64,000 nt of DNA from CBDDHT01 sp965227905 (GCA_965227905.1 OZ245780.1:3782001-3846000); one strand, 5' to 3'. Shown: positions 1 through 8,517, counted from the first letter of the stretch. The notes: a model not told the origin generated them from the letters alone. Numbers and translations are program-made.

Positions 1-2
1 TG

Positions 3-563
3 GGAACTGGCTGCGGCGCTGGTATCGTCATCGAGGGCCAGTTGCTGAACGGTCCTCTGGGCGTATCCGGTGAGTGGGGTCACAATCCCCTGCCCTGGCC
101 CGAAGACAATGAACATCCTGGCCCTGCTTGCTGGTGCGGCAGACATGGCTGCATGGAGACATGGGTATCAGGTCCGGCCTTGACCTCAGATCATGAAAGG
201 CGGTCCGGGCAGCGACTAAGCGTCGAGGCGATCGTTGCCGGCGCCCAAGAAGACAATGGGGATGCAAAGGCGAGTCTGGAGGCCCATGCAAGGCGACTGG
301 CGCGTGGATTGGCGGGCGTGGTCAATCTGCTCGACCCAGAAGTGATCGTTCTTGGTGGCGGCCTCTCAAGCCTCGCACATCTTTACGAGACACTGCCGGA
401 CCTGATGGCGCCCTATCTCTTTTCAGATTTCAAAGACGTCACGATCCGCCCACCGCGTTTCGGAGACGCAAGCGGTGTCCGAGGTGCAGCCAGGCTTTGG
501 GGTGGTCCAGAAGGCGATGCGATTGCGCCACCTTCCGGCCAGGATGAGGCGACAGCCTCCTAA
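3..563 (+). CDS. ROK-family sugar kinase, fructokinase (Mak)-like, 5' truncated by window
   Basis: C-terminal part of a ROK-family kinase, expected to phosphorylate fructose or a related hexose with ATP in the cytoplasm. The frame is open to the window edge and begins inside the glycine-rich GTGCGAG segment. It then shows the ROK zinc site: a His in GEWGHNPLP followed by CWCGRHGCME, which fits CxCGxxGCxE. Near the end come the DPEVIVLGGGLS stretch and a GDASGVRGAA segment typical of the Mak subgroup. N-acetylglucosamine kinase is the main alternative, but the GEWGHNPLPW context favours fructokinase. The gene converges on arsA with a gap of about 50 bases and shows no link to it. Confidence 0.85.
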   Translation, partial: GTGCGAGIVIEGQLLNGPLGVSGEWGHNPLPWPEDNEHPGPACWCGRHGCMETWVSGPALTSDHERRSGQRLSVEAIVAGAQEDNGDAKASLEAHARRLARGLAGVVNLLDPEVIVLGGGLSSLAHLYETLPDLMAPYLFSDFKDVTIRPPRFGDASGVRGAARLWGGPEGDAIAPPSGQDEATAS

Positions 564-612
564 GGCTTATCTCATCCGAAGCTCGCCAAGACACGCCTTG
601 TAGCAGCGGCAA

Positions 613-2370
613 TCACTCGAACAACGAACGCAGCTTTTCGCCGCCGACAAGCTCTTCAGGTTTCATCGGCACGACAGCGAAGCGATCTGCCAATCCATCG
701 CTGACTTTCGATATCTGGGTGGATTCAGATTCGGCCCGGCGCACCAGAAGAGGATGTTCCGTTTTTGCCGCCGCAAGAGAGGAATTGACGATCCAGCCCC
801 ATGGGTTGATGCCCGCGCGGCGCAGCTCGTTCTGAAGGTGTTCGGCTTCAAGCACGGGTGTCGTTTCCGGCAGGGTCACGATCACAATGCTGGTCTGCTC
901 AGGGTCCTGAAGCCGCATCATGGGCGTCACGATCTCACTCTCCTGAGCGTCTGGGCCCGCATGGCGAACAATGTCGCGATGGTAGGACCCTGTGGCGTCC
1001 AGCAAGAGCAATGTATGTCCCGTCGGTGCTGTGTCCATGACGACAAACTTGTGCGAGCTTTCCTGGATGATGCCGGAAAAGGCTTGGAAGACCGCGATCT
1101 CTTCCGTACAGGGTGACCGCAAATCTTCTTCCAGAATAGCGATGCCGTCGGCACCGAGATCTCCGCCTTTGGATTTGAGGACCTCTTCACGGTAGCGTTC
1201 GGTCTCCAATTCGGGGTCGATGCGGCTTACTGTCAGATTTGGCAGGTCTTGACCCAGCGTTTCGACAAGATGGGCAGCAGGATCGGTCGTCGTAAGCAGG
1301 ACTTCGTGCCCGCGCGCCGCAAGCTCGGTCGCGACAGCGGCCGCCATGGTCGTCTTACCGACACCACCTTTCCCCATAAACATGATGAGGCCTTTGCCCG
1401 GCTTCTCCAGATCATCAATCAGGGTGTTGAGAGCAGGCATGTCGGACTGAAGATTGATATCGCTTCGCGTTGCCTGCTCCAGTTTTGTCTCGCTCGTGCT
1501 GGAGACAAAGCGGTTAAGCGCGTCGATGCCGACCAGATTTTCGGATCTCAGCGGAAACATCTTGCGCGGCAGTTCTGCAAGCTCTGGCGCCATTGAGTCC
1601 AGAGCTGCCCTGTCTTTCCGGTTGAGCGCCGCCGCGAGCGGATCGGAGGCGGCATCTTCCGGCATCAAACCATTGATTGCGAGTTGCTGGTTCTTGATGC
1701 CGATGGACGCGAGTTCACCGGACGTGCGCGCAAGTTCGGTCATCGCCGATTCACGGGGGCGGGCCACAAGGATCAGCCTGGTCAACTCGCCGTCGCCCAA
1801 CCGGTCGACTGCGGCGGCATACCGCTCTCGTTGCTTCTCGAGACCTGCCAGCGGGCCGAGGCAAGACGCATCGCCTGTGCCGGCTTCAAGAAACCCGGTC
1901 CACGCGCCCGGCAACTTCAAGAGGCGTATGGTATGACCGGTCGGCGCCGTATCGAAAACCACATGATCGTACTTGCTGATGAGATCGGTATTCGTGAGAA
2001 GACCGGTGAACTCGTCAAAGGCAGCAATCTCCGTCGTGCATGCACCGGACAATTGCTCCTCGATACTCTTCAGGGCTTTCTCCGGCATGATATTTCGGAT
2101 CGGACCGATAATGCGTTCCCGGTATTGCTCGGCAGCCTCTTCCGGATTGATTTCGATGGCATCAAGCCCGGCCACTTGTTCAATAGGCGTGATCTGATTG
2201 CCAATCTCGGTTCCGAATACCTGTCCGACATTTGAAGCAGGATCTGTGCTGACCAGCAGAATCTCTTTGCCGTTACCAGCAAGGCTCAGAGATGTGGCGC
2301 AAGCAAGCGACGTTTTGCCAACGCCCCCCTTGCCCGTGAAAAAGATGAACTTTGGTAGATTTTCAAACAT
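613..2370 (-). CDS. arsA: ArsA arsenite-stimulated ATPase, tandem two-domain form
   Basis: The 585-residue protein has two homologous P-loop ATPase halves, each with GKGGVGKT (about residues 13-20 and 333-340) and each with a DTAPTGHT signature. ArsA normally energises an ArsB-type arsenite efflux permease at the inner membrane. Cysteines at 111, 170 and 421 match the spacing of the three As(III)/Sb(III)-binding cysteines of E. coli ArsA (113, 172, 422), so the metal site looks intact. I chose the ATG giving MFENLP; a TTG 30 bases upstream would add ten residues. The gene follows arsD on the same strand after about 60 bases. No ArsB, Acr3 or ArsC gene lies in the window, so its membrane partner must be elsewhere or absent. 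Confidence 0.95.
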   Translation of the reverse strand: MFENLPKFIFFTGKGGVGKTSLACATSLSLAGNGKEILLVSTDPASNVGQVFGTEIGNQITPIEQVAGLDAIEINPEEAAEQYRERIIGPIRNIMPEKALKSIEEQLSGACTTEIAAFDEFTGLLTNTDLISKYDHVVFDTAPTGHTIRLLKLPGAWTGFLEAGTGDASCLGPLAGLEKQRERYAAAVDRLGDGELTRLILVARPRESAMTELARTSGELASIGIKNQQLAINGLMPEDAASDPLAAALNRKDRAALDSMAPELAELPRKMFPLRSENLVGIDALNRFVSSTSETKLEQATRSDINLQSDMPALNTLIDDLEKPGKGLIMFMGKGGVGKTTMAAAVATELAARGHEVLLTTTDPAAHLVETLGQDLPNLTVSRIDPELETERYREEVLKSKGGDLGADGIAILEEDLRSPCTEEIAVFQAFSGIIQESSHKFVVMDTAPTGHTLLLLDATGSYHRDIVRHAGPDAQESEIVTPMMRLQDPEQTSIVIVTLPETTPVLEAEHLQNELRRAGINPWGWIVNSSLAAAKTEHPLLVRRAESESTQISKVSDGLADRFAVVPMKPEELVGGEKLRSLFE

Positions 2371-2429
2371 GGCGAAGCTTTTGATCCATCCGAGATTCAA
2401 ACACGTAACCCAACTGCTCCAATCGGCTA

Positions 2430-2813
2430 TTAACCGCAGCAGCTATTACCGGATGCCTCTTCACCTTTGCTGCTGTCTTGACCTTCCCCAGCAGCGTTGG
2501 CGGCCTGCGGATCGATACCCGCCATTTCTGCAAGCTCGATCCGGTCGGGGAACCGTCCACTGGAGACCAGCGTCTCCTCGGCCAGAATGGCTGGCAGTTC
2601 TTCGTCGCCTGACCGATCGAGGATCTCCTTCACCGCGCTGTTCTGGACAAAGCGCTCCGGCTCCTGTGCGAGGTTGTATCGCTGAACGGTCACACCCTGC
2701 GTTTTGAGCCATTCAAGATCGCCTGCGAATTCCGCCAGCTTCGGATCGACAGACGGGCCACAGACACCGGTCGAGCAGCACATTGGGGAATCGTAAACGG
2801 AGATGGTCTTCAT
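2430..2813 (-). CDS. arsD: ArsD arsenic metallochaperone
   Basis: The 127-residue ArsD carries As(III) to ArsA and can act as a weak repressor. The three cysteines essential for chaperone function are present as Cys12, Cys13 and Cys18 in MCCSTGVCG, in a thioredoxin-like fold with a conserved cis-proline region (LPAILAEE). A vicinal pair, Cys125-Cys126, sits at the extreme C-terminus; E. coli ArsD has extra CC pairs that are dispensable for delivery. The gene is first in an arsDA transcript, divergent from arsR across about 250 bases that hold candidate operators. Identification is firm. Confidence 0.94.
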   Translation of the reverse strand: MKTISVYDSPMCCSTGVCGPSVDPKLAEFAGDLEWLKTQGVTVQRYNLAQEPERFVQNSAVKEILDRSGDEELPAILAEETLVSSGRFPDRIELAEMAGIDPQAANAAGEGQDSSKGEEASGNSCCG

Positions 2814-2944
2814 TCGGTTTTTCCTTGATTGGGTCGATGAGTTCGATTCCGCCTTGGCGGGGAACAGGTAAAAAAGAGAGATGGCCCGGACACATCACTC
2901 TTGCCCGAACCGCTCGATTGCACTTAGCTATGAATTCGATACTA

Positions 2945-3042
2945 CGGCATATGCCGAAATATCAAGATATAAAAACAAATTCCCTCTGTGGCCAACGGGA
3001 TTCTATCGTGGAAATTCGAGGTTGGACTGCAAATATCGGCAT
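2945..3042. promoter_or_regulatory. Candidate ArsR operator region between arsD and arsR
   Basis: Three symmetrical elements lie in the divergent spacer. There is a perfect palindrome CGGCATATGCCG at 2945-2956. Immediately after it an inverted repeat ATATC-AA-GATAT occupies 2959-2970. The motif ATGCCGAAATAT at 2951-2962 recurs in opposite orientation as ATGCCGATATTT on the minus strand of 3031-3042, about 20 bases before the arsR start. Such AT-rich dyads are what ArsR dimers bind. Assignment to this ArsR is inferred from position and symmetry only. Confidence 0.5.
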
Positions 3043-3060
3043 TTCGGAGTTTAACGAACG

Positions 3061-3390
3061 ATGGATCAGGAACATGCAATCGAGGCCTTTGCTTCGCTGG
3101 CGCAGGACTCCCGTCTGGCCATTTACCGGCTGCTGGTCCGCAATGAGCCCGATGGATTGCCGGTGGGAGAAATATCCCGGCAGTTGGATATCGTGCCTTC
3201 AACGCTTTCCGGCCACCTGGGTGTACTCAAGCGCGCCGGCTTGCTGAAATCCACCCGTCATCAAAGAGAGATCCACTATGCCGCGGACATCCAAGCCATG
3301 AGCGATCTTGTGCGTTTTATGCTCGAAGACTGCTGCAGCGGGCGCGTTGAGAATTGCGGTGAGATCATTACGTTGCTTAAGAGCGCTTAA
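3061..3390 (+). CDS. arsR: ArsR arsenic-responsive repressor (C-terminal cysteine type)
   Basis: This 109-residue winged-helix repressor releases DNA when it binds As(III). The recognition helix lies near residues 43-60 (IVPSTLSGHLGVLKRAG). It lacks the CVC motif found early in the E. coli-type protein. Instead it has Cys91, Cys92 and Cys99 in DCCSGRVENC at the C-terminus, an arrangement like the C-terminal three-cysteine site of the Acidithiobacillus ferrooxidans ArsR. It is transcribed divergently from arsDA and very likely autoregulates through dyads in the intervening spacer. Confidence 0.93.
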   Translation: MDQEHAIEAFASLAQDSRLAIYRLLVRNEPDGLPVGEISRQLDIVPSTLSGHLGVLKRAGLLKSTRHQREIHYAADIQAMSDLVRFMLEDCCSGRVENCGEIITLLKSA

Positions 3391-3547
3391 CGCCATCGAA
3401 GCAGGGAACAAGCTGCTTGTAGGCTCAAGACTTCCTGTTGTGCGGTGATCGCAACCGGATCCAAGCGGTTTGAATACTACTTGGGTCCGCTTTCCACCCG
3501 CGACCAGCTTGCATCAGCCAAATTCGGCAATCCGAACATGCCTCACC

Positions 3548-4045
3548 TCAAAATCGCAATCTCTCACTGGTCCAAGGCTGGCCGCATCGATCTGGGCCGT
3601 CCCGAAGCCTTGTTAGACGTCGCATCTCAACATCCAATTGCCATGTCGAAGCGTAGGTCGACCACGGATCCAGCAGGATTCGGACTGACATTGGCCCGTC
3701 CAACCGTATGTCGTGAACACACAAGGATCCCTCCGCACTTTTCGACGCCATCCAATCCAAATCAATTGGGTTCGTGGGCTGAAGAGAGAACCTGCAAAGG
3801 TCTTGCTGGGGACGCCTAAAACCGAACCATGTCGTTCCCGCCTGATAATACAGAACAATCCCTTCACCGCCGGTGACGCACCACGATTCATCTGGTGCGA
3901 TCAAGCCGCAGGTTGGATCGCCATAGTGATGGCCCACGTCAATGACCGTGCTGGAAGCCTTGTGGTGAAGCTCGGCGCATTCATAATCATGCGTAAGCAC
4001 AAAGTTCTCGGATTCGGCCAAACGTGTTTGCACTTTATCGCCCAC
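3548..4045 (-). CDS. Hypothetical protein, second gene of an overlapping pair
   Basis: I do not recognise this 165-residue protein. It is read from a GTG start that overlaps the last 11 bases of the upstream gene in another frame, a layout typical of translational coupling. There is no signal peptide or membrane segment. It is rich in Trp, Asp, His and Cys, with segments such as VIDVGHHYGDPTCGLI and ESWCVTGGEGIVLYY that suggest a beta-rich fold. No stop-free alternative joins it to its upstream partner, so a frameshifted single gene is less likely. Reality as a gene is supported by coupling and composition, not by homology. Confidence 0.55.
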   Translation of the reverse strand: MGDKVQTRLAESENFVLTHDYECAELHHKASSTVIDVGHHYGDPTCGLIAPDESWCVTGGEGIVLYYQAGTTWFGFRRPQQDLCRFSLQPTNPIDLDWMASKSAEGSLCVHDIRLDGPMSVRILLDPWSTYASTWQLDVEMRRLTRLRDGPDRCGQPWTSERLRF

Positions 4046-4448
4046 GCCGAATCTTCAAGAGGTCGAGCAAACCATTGCGGGGCTTCGCAGGTCGCTGGAT
4101 CCAGCCCGTTTCTGAGAGCAGTCTTGGAAGATAGATTTCACGTTCCGCGTATGGGACGTCGCGAATGATCAATCCAGCCTCGATCCGCATGACCGGTGAT
4201 TCCGCAAGAAATCGGAATACACCGCTACAGCCAAAATATCCGAGATATTGCGGGTAACCCATACCACCGCGCGTCTTGAGCCATTCAATCAGATATTCAA
4301 ATGTCCAAGGCCGCACGTGCAGTGGCTGTCTTTTCAGCTCCAGTGCATATGGAAGGTCTGGAAAGGCCAATTCCAATTTCGCGAGAACATCATCCGGTTC
4401 GCCGAGTGGCGCTTTGTCAGGACCTTCGATGTAAAAATTTTCCCACAC
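4035..4448 (-). CDS. Hypothetical protein, first gene of an overlapping pair
   Basis: This 137-residue cytoplasmic protein of unknown function starts at ATG (MWENFYIEGP). It has an acidic N-terminus, an aromatic-rich middle (RPWTFEYLIEWLKTRGGMGY) and a basic end (LLKIRRGR). Its stop overlaps the GTG start of the next gene, so the two are probably co-translated and may act together. Nothing in the neighbouring ars or VOC genes suggests a role. The roughly 250 bases upstream, to 4695, hold no gene I can support. Confidence 0.58.
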   Translation of the reverse strand: MWENFYIEGPDKAPLGEPDDVLAKLELAFPDLPYALELKRQPLHVRPWTFEYLIEWLKTRGGMGYPQYLGYFGCSGVFRFLAESPVMRIEAGLIIRDVPYAEREIYLPRLLSETGWIQRPAKPRNGLLDLLKIRRGR

Positions 4449-4695
4449 GATTGATGATCTCGCCTAGCGAATTGTCAGCACAGAGGCTCTAAGATTGGAT
4501 GCATTCTCAACATTGACGCAGACGAAAAAGTAAGCCCCGTCATTAACAATAGCAATGTCAGCAACTGACAAATCGCAGCTGAAAACGGATCGCTGCTATT
4601 GAGTCCGCTTTAGAATATAGATCGGCAGGTCCGGAAACCAAGACGATCACGCTTAAAACGCGTGAAGTGCCTTGTCTCTGGCCAAATCGGTCAGT

Positions 4696-5073
4696 CTACC
4701 GATTGCTGAGTTCGATGAGATTCCCATCCGGATCTTTGAAATAGATCGAATGCAATTCTCCTGTTGCGCCAAGGCGCTTCCCGGGACCATCAATGATCTC
4801 TATGCCTACGCGTTCCAGGCGCACGACAGCCGCCTCAACCGGCTCTTCCGTCAGCAGACAGAAGTTCCCACTGCCAGGAACTGTGCCACGTGCGATCGCT
4901 GGCAAAGAGCCGGGTTCCTGAAGACTGATCTTGTTCGCTCCGAAATGAAGCGACCACTTTCCTGGTTGCTCTTCTCGCGGCTCCATACCCAAAGCGCGTT
5001 CGTAGAAGCTGCAGGTGGCCGCAACGTCTTTGACACAAAGTACGATATGGTCGATCGCTAGAATCGTCATCAC
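4696..5073 (-). CDS. VOC (glyoxalase/bleomycin-resistance/dioxygenase) superfamily protein
   Basis: A 125-residue single-module vicinal-oxygen-chelate protein with two beta-alpha-beta-beta-beta units. The first unit opens with ILAIDHIVLCVKDVAATCSFYERALGM and the second ends with the typical YFKDPDGNLIEL. Likely metal ligands are His9 in the first unit and the Glu of LIEL at the end. Members include glyoxalase I, fosfomycin or bleomycin resistance proteins and dioxygenases, and sequence alone does not decide between them here. The start could be either of two adjacent ATGs. It stands alone on the minus strand. Confidence 0.88.
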   Translation of the reverse strand: MMTILAIDHIVLCVKDVAATCSFYERALGMEPREEQPGKWSLHFGANKISLQEPGSLPAIARGTVPGSGNFCLLTEEPVEAAVVRLERVGIEIIDGPGKRLGATGELHSIYFKDPDGNLIELSNR

Positions 5074-5191
5074 AGGAAACTCTACGGGGGCAAAGCGGTT
5101 GCCGGACGGATCGCATCAAGCATAGAAACCAACGCAACCGTGTCGAGATAAAGAGAATTCCTGAACCGGCACTAACAGCACCGCTTGCGCC

Positions 5192-6067
5192 CTACTCCGC
5201 TTTGCAGGGTGTCGTTTTCAGAAATTCCAATCCAGACAACGAACCCGCCACAGAGAAATCGCCATAATCGATGGACAAACGTCTGCTCACGCCATTTGCA
5301 TAGAAGCGATAGGCAAGCTGATAGACCGGTGTCGTCTTGTCGGGATTGTCGCGGTCGTAGTAGCTCACGGCAATCGGCCATGACGGTAAGGTATCGAGCG
5401 CTGCTCCGTTGGCGATGGGCTTCAAAGCCTTGTTTGAACCGGGTGGTAAGGGGCGTCCAATAAAGGCCGATGTCTGATAGACTTTCTTGCCCTTCTCAGA
5501 CCCTTCGTAAAGCACGGCCTCAACGACCTTTCGGCCGGATGCAGCGGCATCGAGAACGGCGCGGGCATGCTGGGCTGGGAACAGAACTTCGCCAGGGAGA
5601 TTAAGTTTGGCCTTGGCCGGCGACTTGAGCTCGACCACAACGCCCTTGGCACTGGCTTCGCGGAGTGCGCGACCGCGGGTTACTTCGTTGAGTTGCTGAT
5701 TGAGGTACTGGGACGAATTGAAGCTGAACTTCTTGCCCTTACCTTCTTCCCAGGTGGATGAGCGCAGATCGCTGGTTGTAGACCGGCCGGCGCTGTCGGT
5801 GATCTGGGTGACGAGCCGCGTATTGAGCGTATAGCCCTCACAGGGTGTACCGGTGAACTCAAACACCATTCGTCCGCTGACGCCTGAAACGCTCGATCCG
5901 GCGCGCGTGTCTTCAAGACGCATATCGTAGATGGCGCGATGAGGCGCGAGTTTGACCGCCTGGGCCGACGGCAACGCATTGGACGGAACGCTGGGATAAG
6001 CGACAGCCGCAAGGATCACGGCGAGTCCGAGACATCCCTGCATGAATTGCGCGGCCAGTTTTTTCAT
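5192..6067 (-). CDS. eipB: EipB-family periplasmic cell-envelope integrity protein (DUF1849)
   Basis: This 291-residue exported protein has an N-terminal signal peptide (hydrophobic stretch about residues 10-25, alanine-rich cleavage region). It carries the family opening LAPHRAIYDMRL. EipB forms a beta-spiral in the periplasm and supports envelope integrity in Brucella, where a conserved disulfide joins an early and a late cysteine. Here Cys76 (GTPCEGY) and Cys288 (TTPCKAE) occupy those places. The length matches the family, which is largely restricted to Alphaproteobacteria. It is divergent from the Rid gene with a 195-base spacer containing a 14-base palindrome. Confidence 0.92.
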   Translation of the reverse strand: MKKLAAQFMQGCLGLAVILAAVAYPSVPSNALPSAQAVKLAPHRAIYDMRLEDTRAGSSVSGVSGRMVFEFTGTPCEGYTLNTRLVTQITDSAGRSTTSDLRSSTWEEGKGKKFSFNSSQYLNQQLNEVTRGRALREASAKGVVVELKSPAKAKLNLPGEVLFPAQHARAVLDAAASGRKVVEAVLYEGSEKGKKVYQTSAFIGRPLPPGSNKALKPIANGAALDTLPSWPIAVSYYDRDNPDKTTPVYQLAYRFYANGVSRRLSIDYGDFSVAGSLSGLEFLKTTPCKAE

Positions 6068-6197
6068 TCTGTATTCCTCGGTTCAGCAGCGACCCGGTCG
6101 CCCATCCGCACCAGATCACACGGATTGGGCCGAGATTGGGCAGTCTTAACGCTAGAAAAGCACGGTCGCTTATGCAATCTGTCTCCTGAACTAGGCC

Positions 6198-6211
6198 ATG
6201 ACCTAGGTCAT
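6198..6211. promoter_or_regulatory. 14-bp perfect palindrome between eipB and the Rid gene
   Basis: ATGACCTAGGTCAT is fully self-complementary and sits 52 bases upstream of the Rid start and about 130 bases upstream of eipB. The TGAC-N4-GTCA geometry resembles CRP/FNR-family half-sites, but the regulator is not identifiable from the sequence. Confidence 0.35.
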
Positions 6212-6262
6212 AACCTCTATCGCTTGTATCAAACGAGCAAGACAAACAGTAAGGACGCCAGA

Positions 6263-6727
6263 ATGCCTGGAACAGTTGAAGCTCGGCTTAACGACCTCGG
6301 TGTCGAACTCCCCTCCCCCGCGGCGCCTGCCGCAAATTACGTCCCCTTCGTGCTTACGGGCAAGCAGCTTTTTGTCTCGGGACAGCTTCCCATGGGCCCG
6401 GAAGGCCTCGCATTTGCGGGAAAAGTAGGTGCTGAGTTCGATATTGAAGCCGGCGCAGAGGCCGCAAAATTGTGCGCCATCAACATTCTGGCGCAGGCAA
6501 AAGCGGCCCTCGGAGACCTCGATAACATCGAGCAATGCGTGAAACTCGGCGGATTCGTAAACGCTGTGGCCGATTTTACGCAGCACCCGGAAGTCATAAA
6601 TGGCGCTTCGGATCTCATTGTCGCCGCGCTCGGCGATAAGGGTCGGCACGCACGTTTTGCGCTCGCGGCCGGCAGCCTGCCACGAAATGCCGCCGTAGAA
6701 ATCGATGCTATTTTTGCGGTCGCATAG
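6263..6727 (+). CDS. RidA/YjgF family enamine/imine deaminase-like protein
   Basis: A 154-residue Rid-family protein. The archetype RidA hydrolyses reactive enamines and imines from PLP enzymes such as threonine dehydratase. The ATG was chosen for its AAGGA ribosome site seven bases upstream and because the family starts here; the open frame runs much further 5' without support. Visible features are LFVSGQLPMGPEG, the central LGDLDNIEQCVKLGGFVN segment, and HARFALAAGSLPRNAAVEIDAI. The last carries the arginine that aligns with the substrate-binding Arg of RidA. The length fits the longer Rid subgroup, so the exact substrate is uncertain. The next gene starts 12 bases downstream and is probably co-transcribed. 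Confidence 0.9.
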   Translation: MPGTVEARLNDLGVELPSPAAPAANYVPFVLTGKQLFVSGQLPMGPEGLAFAGKVGAEFDIEAGAEAAKLCAINILAQAKAALGDLDNIEQCVKLGGFVNAVADFTQHPEVINGASDLIVAALGDKGRHARFALAAGSLPRNAAVEIDAIFAVA

Positions 6728-6739
6728 CTAAAAGGTCTC

Positions 6740-7933
6740 ATGGGAGACGCAGAACAGGTCGCCGTCCGAATCGAATCCGACATCCGGTCCATCGAGGCCG
6801 GGGTCTGGGATTCGATGGCGGGCGGAACCGACCCGGCGACGGCAAACCCGTTCGTCAGCCATGCTTTTCTGGCAGCGCTTGAAGAAAGCGGGTCCGTTGC
6901 GCCCGAAACAGGCTGGGCGCCGCAGCATCTCGTGCTGGAGGATGCCGCAGGGCAACCGCTGGCCTGCATGCCGTCATATCTGAAATCCCACAGCCAGGGC
7001 GAATATGTCTTCGATCATGGCTGGGCAAATGCCTTCGAGAATGCCGGCGGGGCCTATTATCCGAAGCTTCAGACGTCGGTTCCGTTTACGCCTGTCACCG
7101 GTCCGCGGCTGCTCATCCCGCAATGCGACGACCGCGATTTGCGCGAGCGGCTGCTGCTCAGTGCGGGGCTTCGCCTGTTGGAACACCACCAGGCCTCATC
7201 CTGGCATCTGACATTTCTGACCGAACATGAATGGGAAAGCCTTGGCGACCATGGCTTTCTGAAGCGCACGGACCAGCAATATCATTGGCGCAACGAGGGC
7301 TATGAAACCTTCGATGATTTTCTTGGCAGCCTTGCCTCCCGCAAGCGCAAGGCGATCCGGCGCGAACGGCGCGATGCCCAGACCCAGGACGTCGATTTCG
7401 TCTGGCTAACCGGGAATGACATTACCGAGGCGCACTGGGACCGCTTCTTCGATTTTTATCTCGATACCGGCGCACGAAAATGGGGTACGCCCTATCTCAA
7501 TCGAGAATTCTTCAGCCTGCTCGGGCAATCCATGGGAGACTCCATCCTTATGGTCATGTGCCGGCAGGACGGCGTGGATATTGCGGGTGCTCTTCATATC
7601 GTAGGAGGCGATACGCTCTATGGGCGCTACTGGGGCTGCGTGGAGAATCTGCCGTTCCTGCATTTCGAAGCCTGCTACTACCAGGCTATCGACTATGCTA
7701 TCGCCAATAAGATCGGCTGGGTGGAAGCCGGCGCTCAGGGCCAGCACAAGCTTGCACGCGGCTACTTACCCGAGACGACCTACAGCGCTCACTTCATCGC
7801 CAACCCGTCGCTGCGCGATGCCGTTGCCAATTATCTTGAGCGCGAGCGCGCTTATGTGGACCTCGAGTCCGAGGCCCTCAGAGCGCATTCGCCCTTTCGC
7901 AAGAATTCCGAAAGCGACGACAAGGAATCTTGA
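6740..7933 (+). CDS. FemAB-like / DUF482 GNAT-superfamily acyltransferase
   Basis: A 397-residue protein of the peptidogalycan-type (FemAB-like, PF04339) family, with two GNAT-like halves and no signal peptide. Diagnostic stretches are FVSHAFLAALEESGSV near the start, SYLKSHSQGEYVFDHGWA, RKRKAIRRERRDA in the middle and the C-terminal VEAGAQGQHKLARGY. Related proteins transfer aminoacyl or acyl groups, and the acceptor of this family is not established. It lies immediately after the Rid gene and upstream of a HIT hydrolase on the same strand, a neighbourhood seen in other alphaproteobacteria. Confidence 0.9.
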   Translation: MGDAEQVAVRIESDIRSIEAGVWDSMAGGTDPATANPFVSHAFLAALEESGSVAPETGWAPQHLVLEDAAGQPLACMPSYLKSHSQGEYVFDHGWANAFENAGGAYYPKLQTSVPFTPVTGPRLLIPQCDDRDLRERLLLSAGLRLLEHHQASSWHLTFLTEHEWESLGDHGFLKRTDQQYHWRNEGYETFDDFLGSLASRKRKAIRRERRDAQTQDVDFVWLTGNDITEAHWDRFFDFYLDTGARKWGTPYLNREFFSLLGQSMGDSILMVMCRQDGVDIAGALHIVGGDTLYGRYWGCVENLPFLHFEACYYQAIDYAIANKIGWVEAGAQGQHKLARGYLPETTYSAHFIANPSLRDAVANYLERERAYVDLESEALRAHSPFRKNSESDDKES

Positions 7934-8064
7934 CCCCGTGCCCATGACTTGGGAAGGAAGGGAATCCGAAACGATAGCTTGACGGTCGATCGGCATAGTT
8001 GCGCCCACATGGCTGCAACCGGATAGCGACTGATCAGACACCAGACGGACCGAGGGGACGGACC

Positions 8065-8490
8065 ATGGCCTATGATGACGACAATATTTTCGCCAAGATC
8101 CTGCGCGGCGAGCTCCCTTGCCACAAGGTCTATGAGGACGACGAGACCTTCGCGTTTCTCGACATCATGCCGCGCTCGGACGGCCACACGCTCGTCATTC
8201 CCAAAGCGAAATTCGAGAACATCTTCGACATCGATGCCGACACGCTCGCCCGCCTGATCCGCTCGGTTCACAAGCTGGCGCCATTGGTGCGCACGGCGAT
8301 GGGCGCCGACGGCATCATGCTGCAGCAATTCAACGAAGCGGCTGCCGGCCAGATGGTGTTCCACATTCACTTCCACATTCTGCCCCGATGGGAAGGCGAG
8401 AAACTCAAGCCGCACCGGGAGGAAATGGAAGACTCCGATGTCCTCACCGCCCATGCGGAAAAGATCAGAACCACGATCGAGGCGGCTTGA
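8065..8490 (+). CDS. HIT-family nucleotide-binding hydrolase
   Basis: This 141-residue histidine-triad protein has its active-site motif at residues 100-104 (HIHFH, followed by ILPRW), with His102 expected to be the nucleophile. The N-terminal half has the family's FLDIMPRSDGHTLVIPK strand-turn. HIT proteins of this size hydrolyse AMP-linked substrates such as adenosine phosphoramidates or dinucleoside polyphosphates. The ATG follows a GAGGGGA ribosome site; the longer open frame upstream is not supported. The next gene begins 27 bases after its stop. Confidence 0.93.
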   Translation: MAYDDDNIFAKILRGELPCHKVYEDDETFAFLDIMPRSDGHTLVIPKAKFENIFDIDADTLARLIRSVHKLAPLVRTAMGADGIMLQQFNEAAAGQMVFHIHFHILPRWEGEKLKPHREEMEDSDVLTAHAEKIRTTIEAA

Positions 8491-8517
8491 GCCGAGGATC
8501 TCTGAAAGGCGCGCGCA

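Noticed and set aside
3548..4448. A single gene broken by a frameshift
   Set aside because: The second frame has a stop just before its GTG, and both proteins have credible ends, so overlapping genes fit better. Not excluded without homologues.
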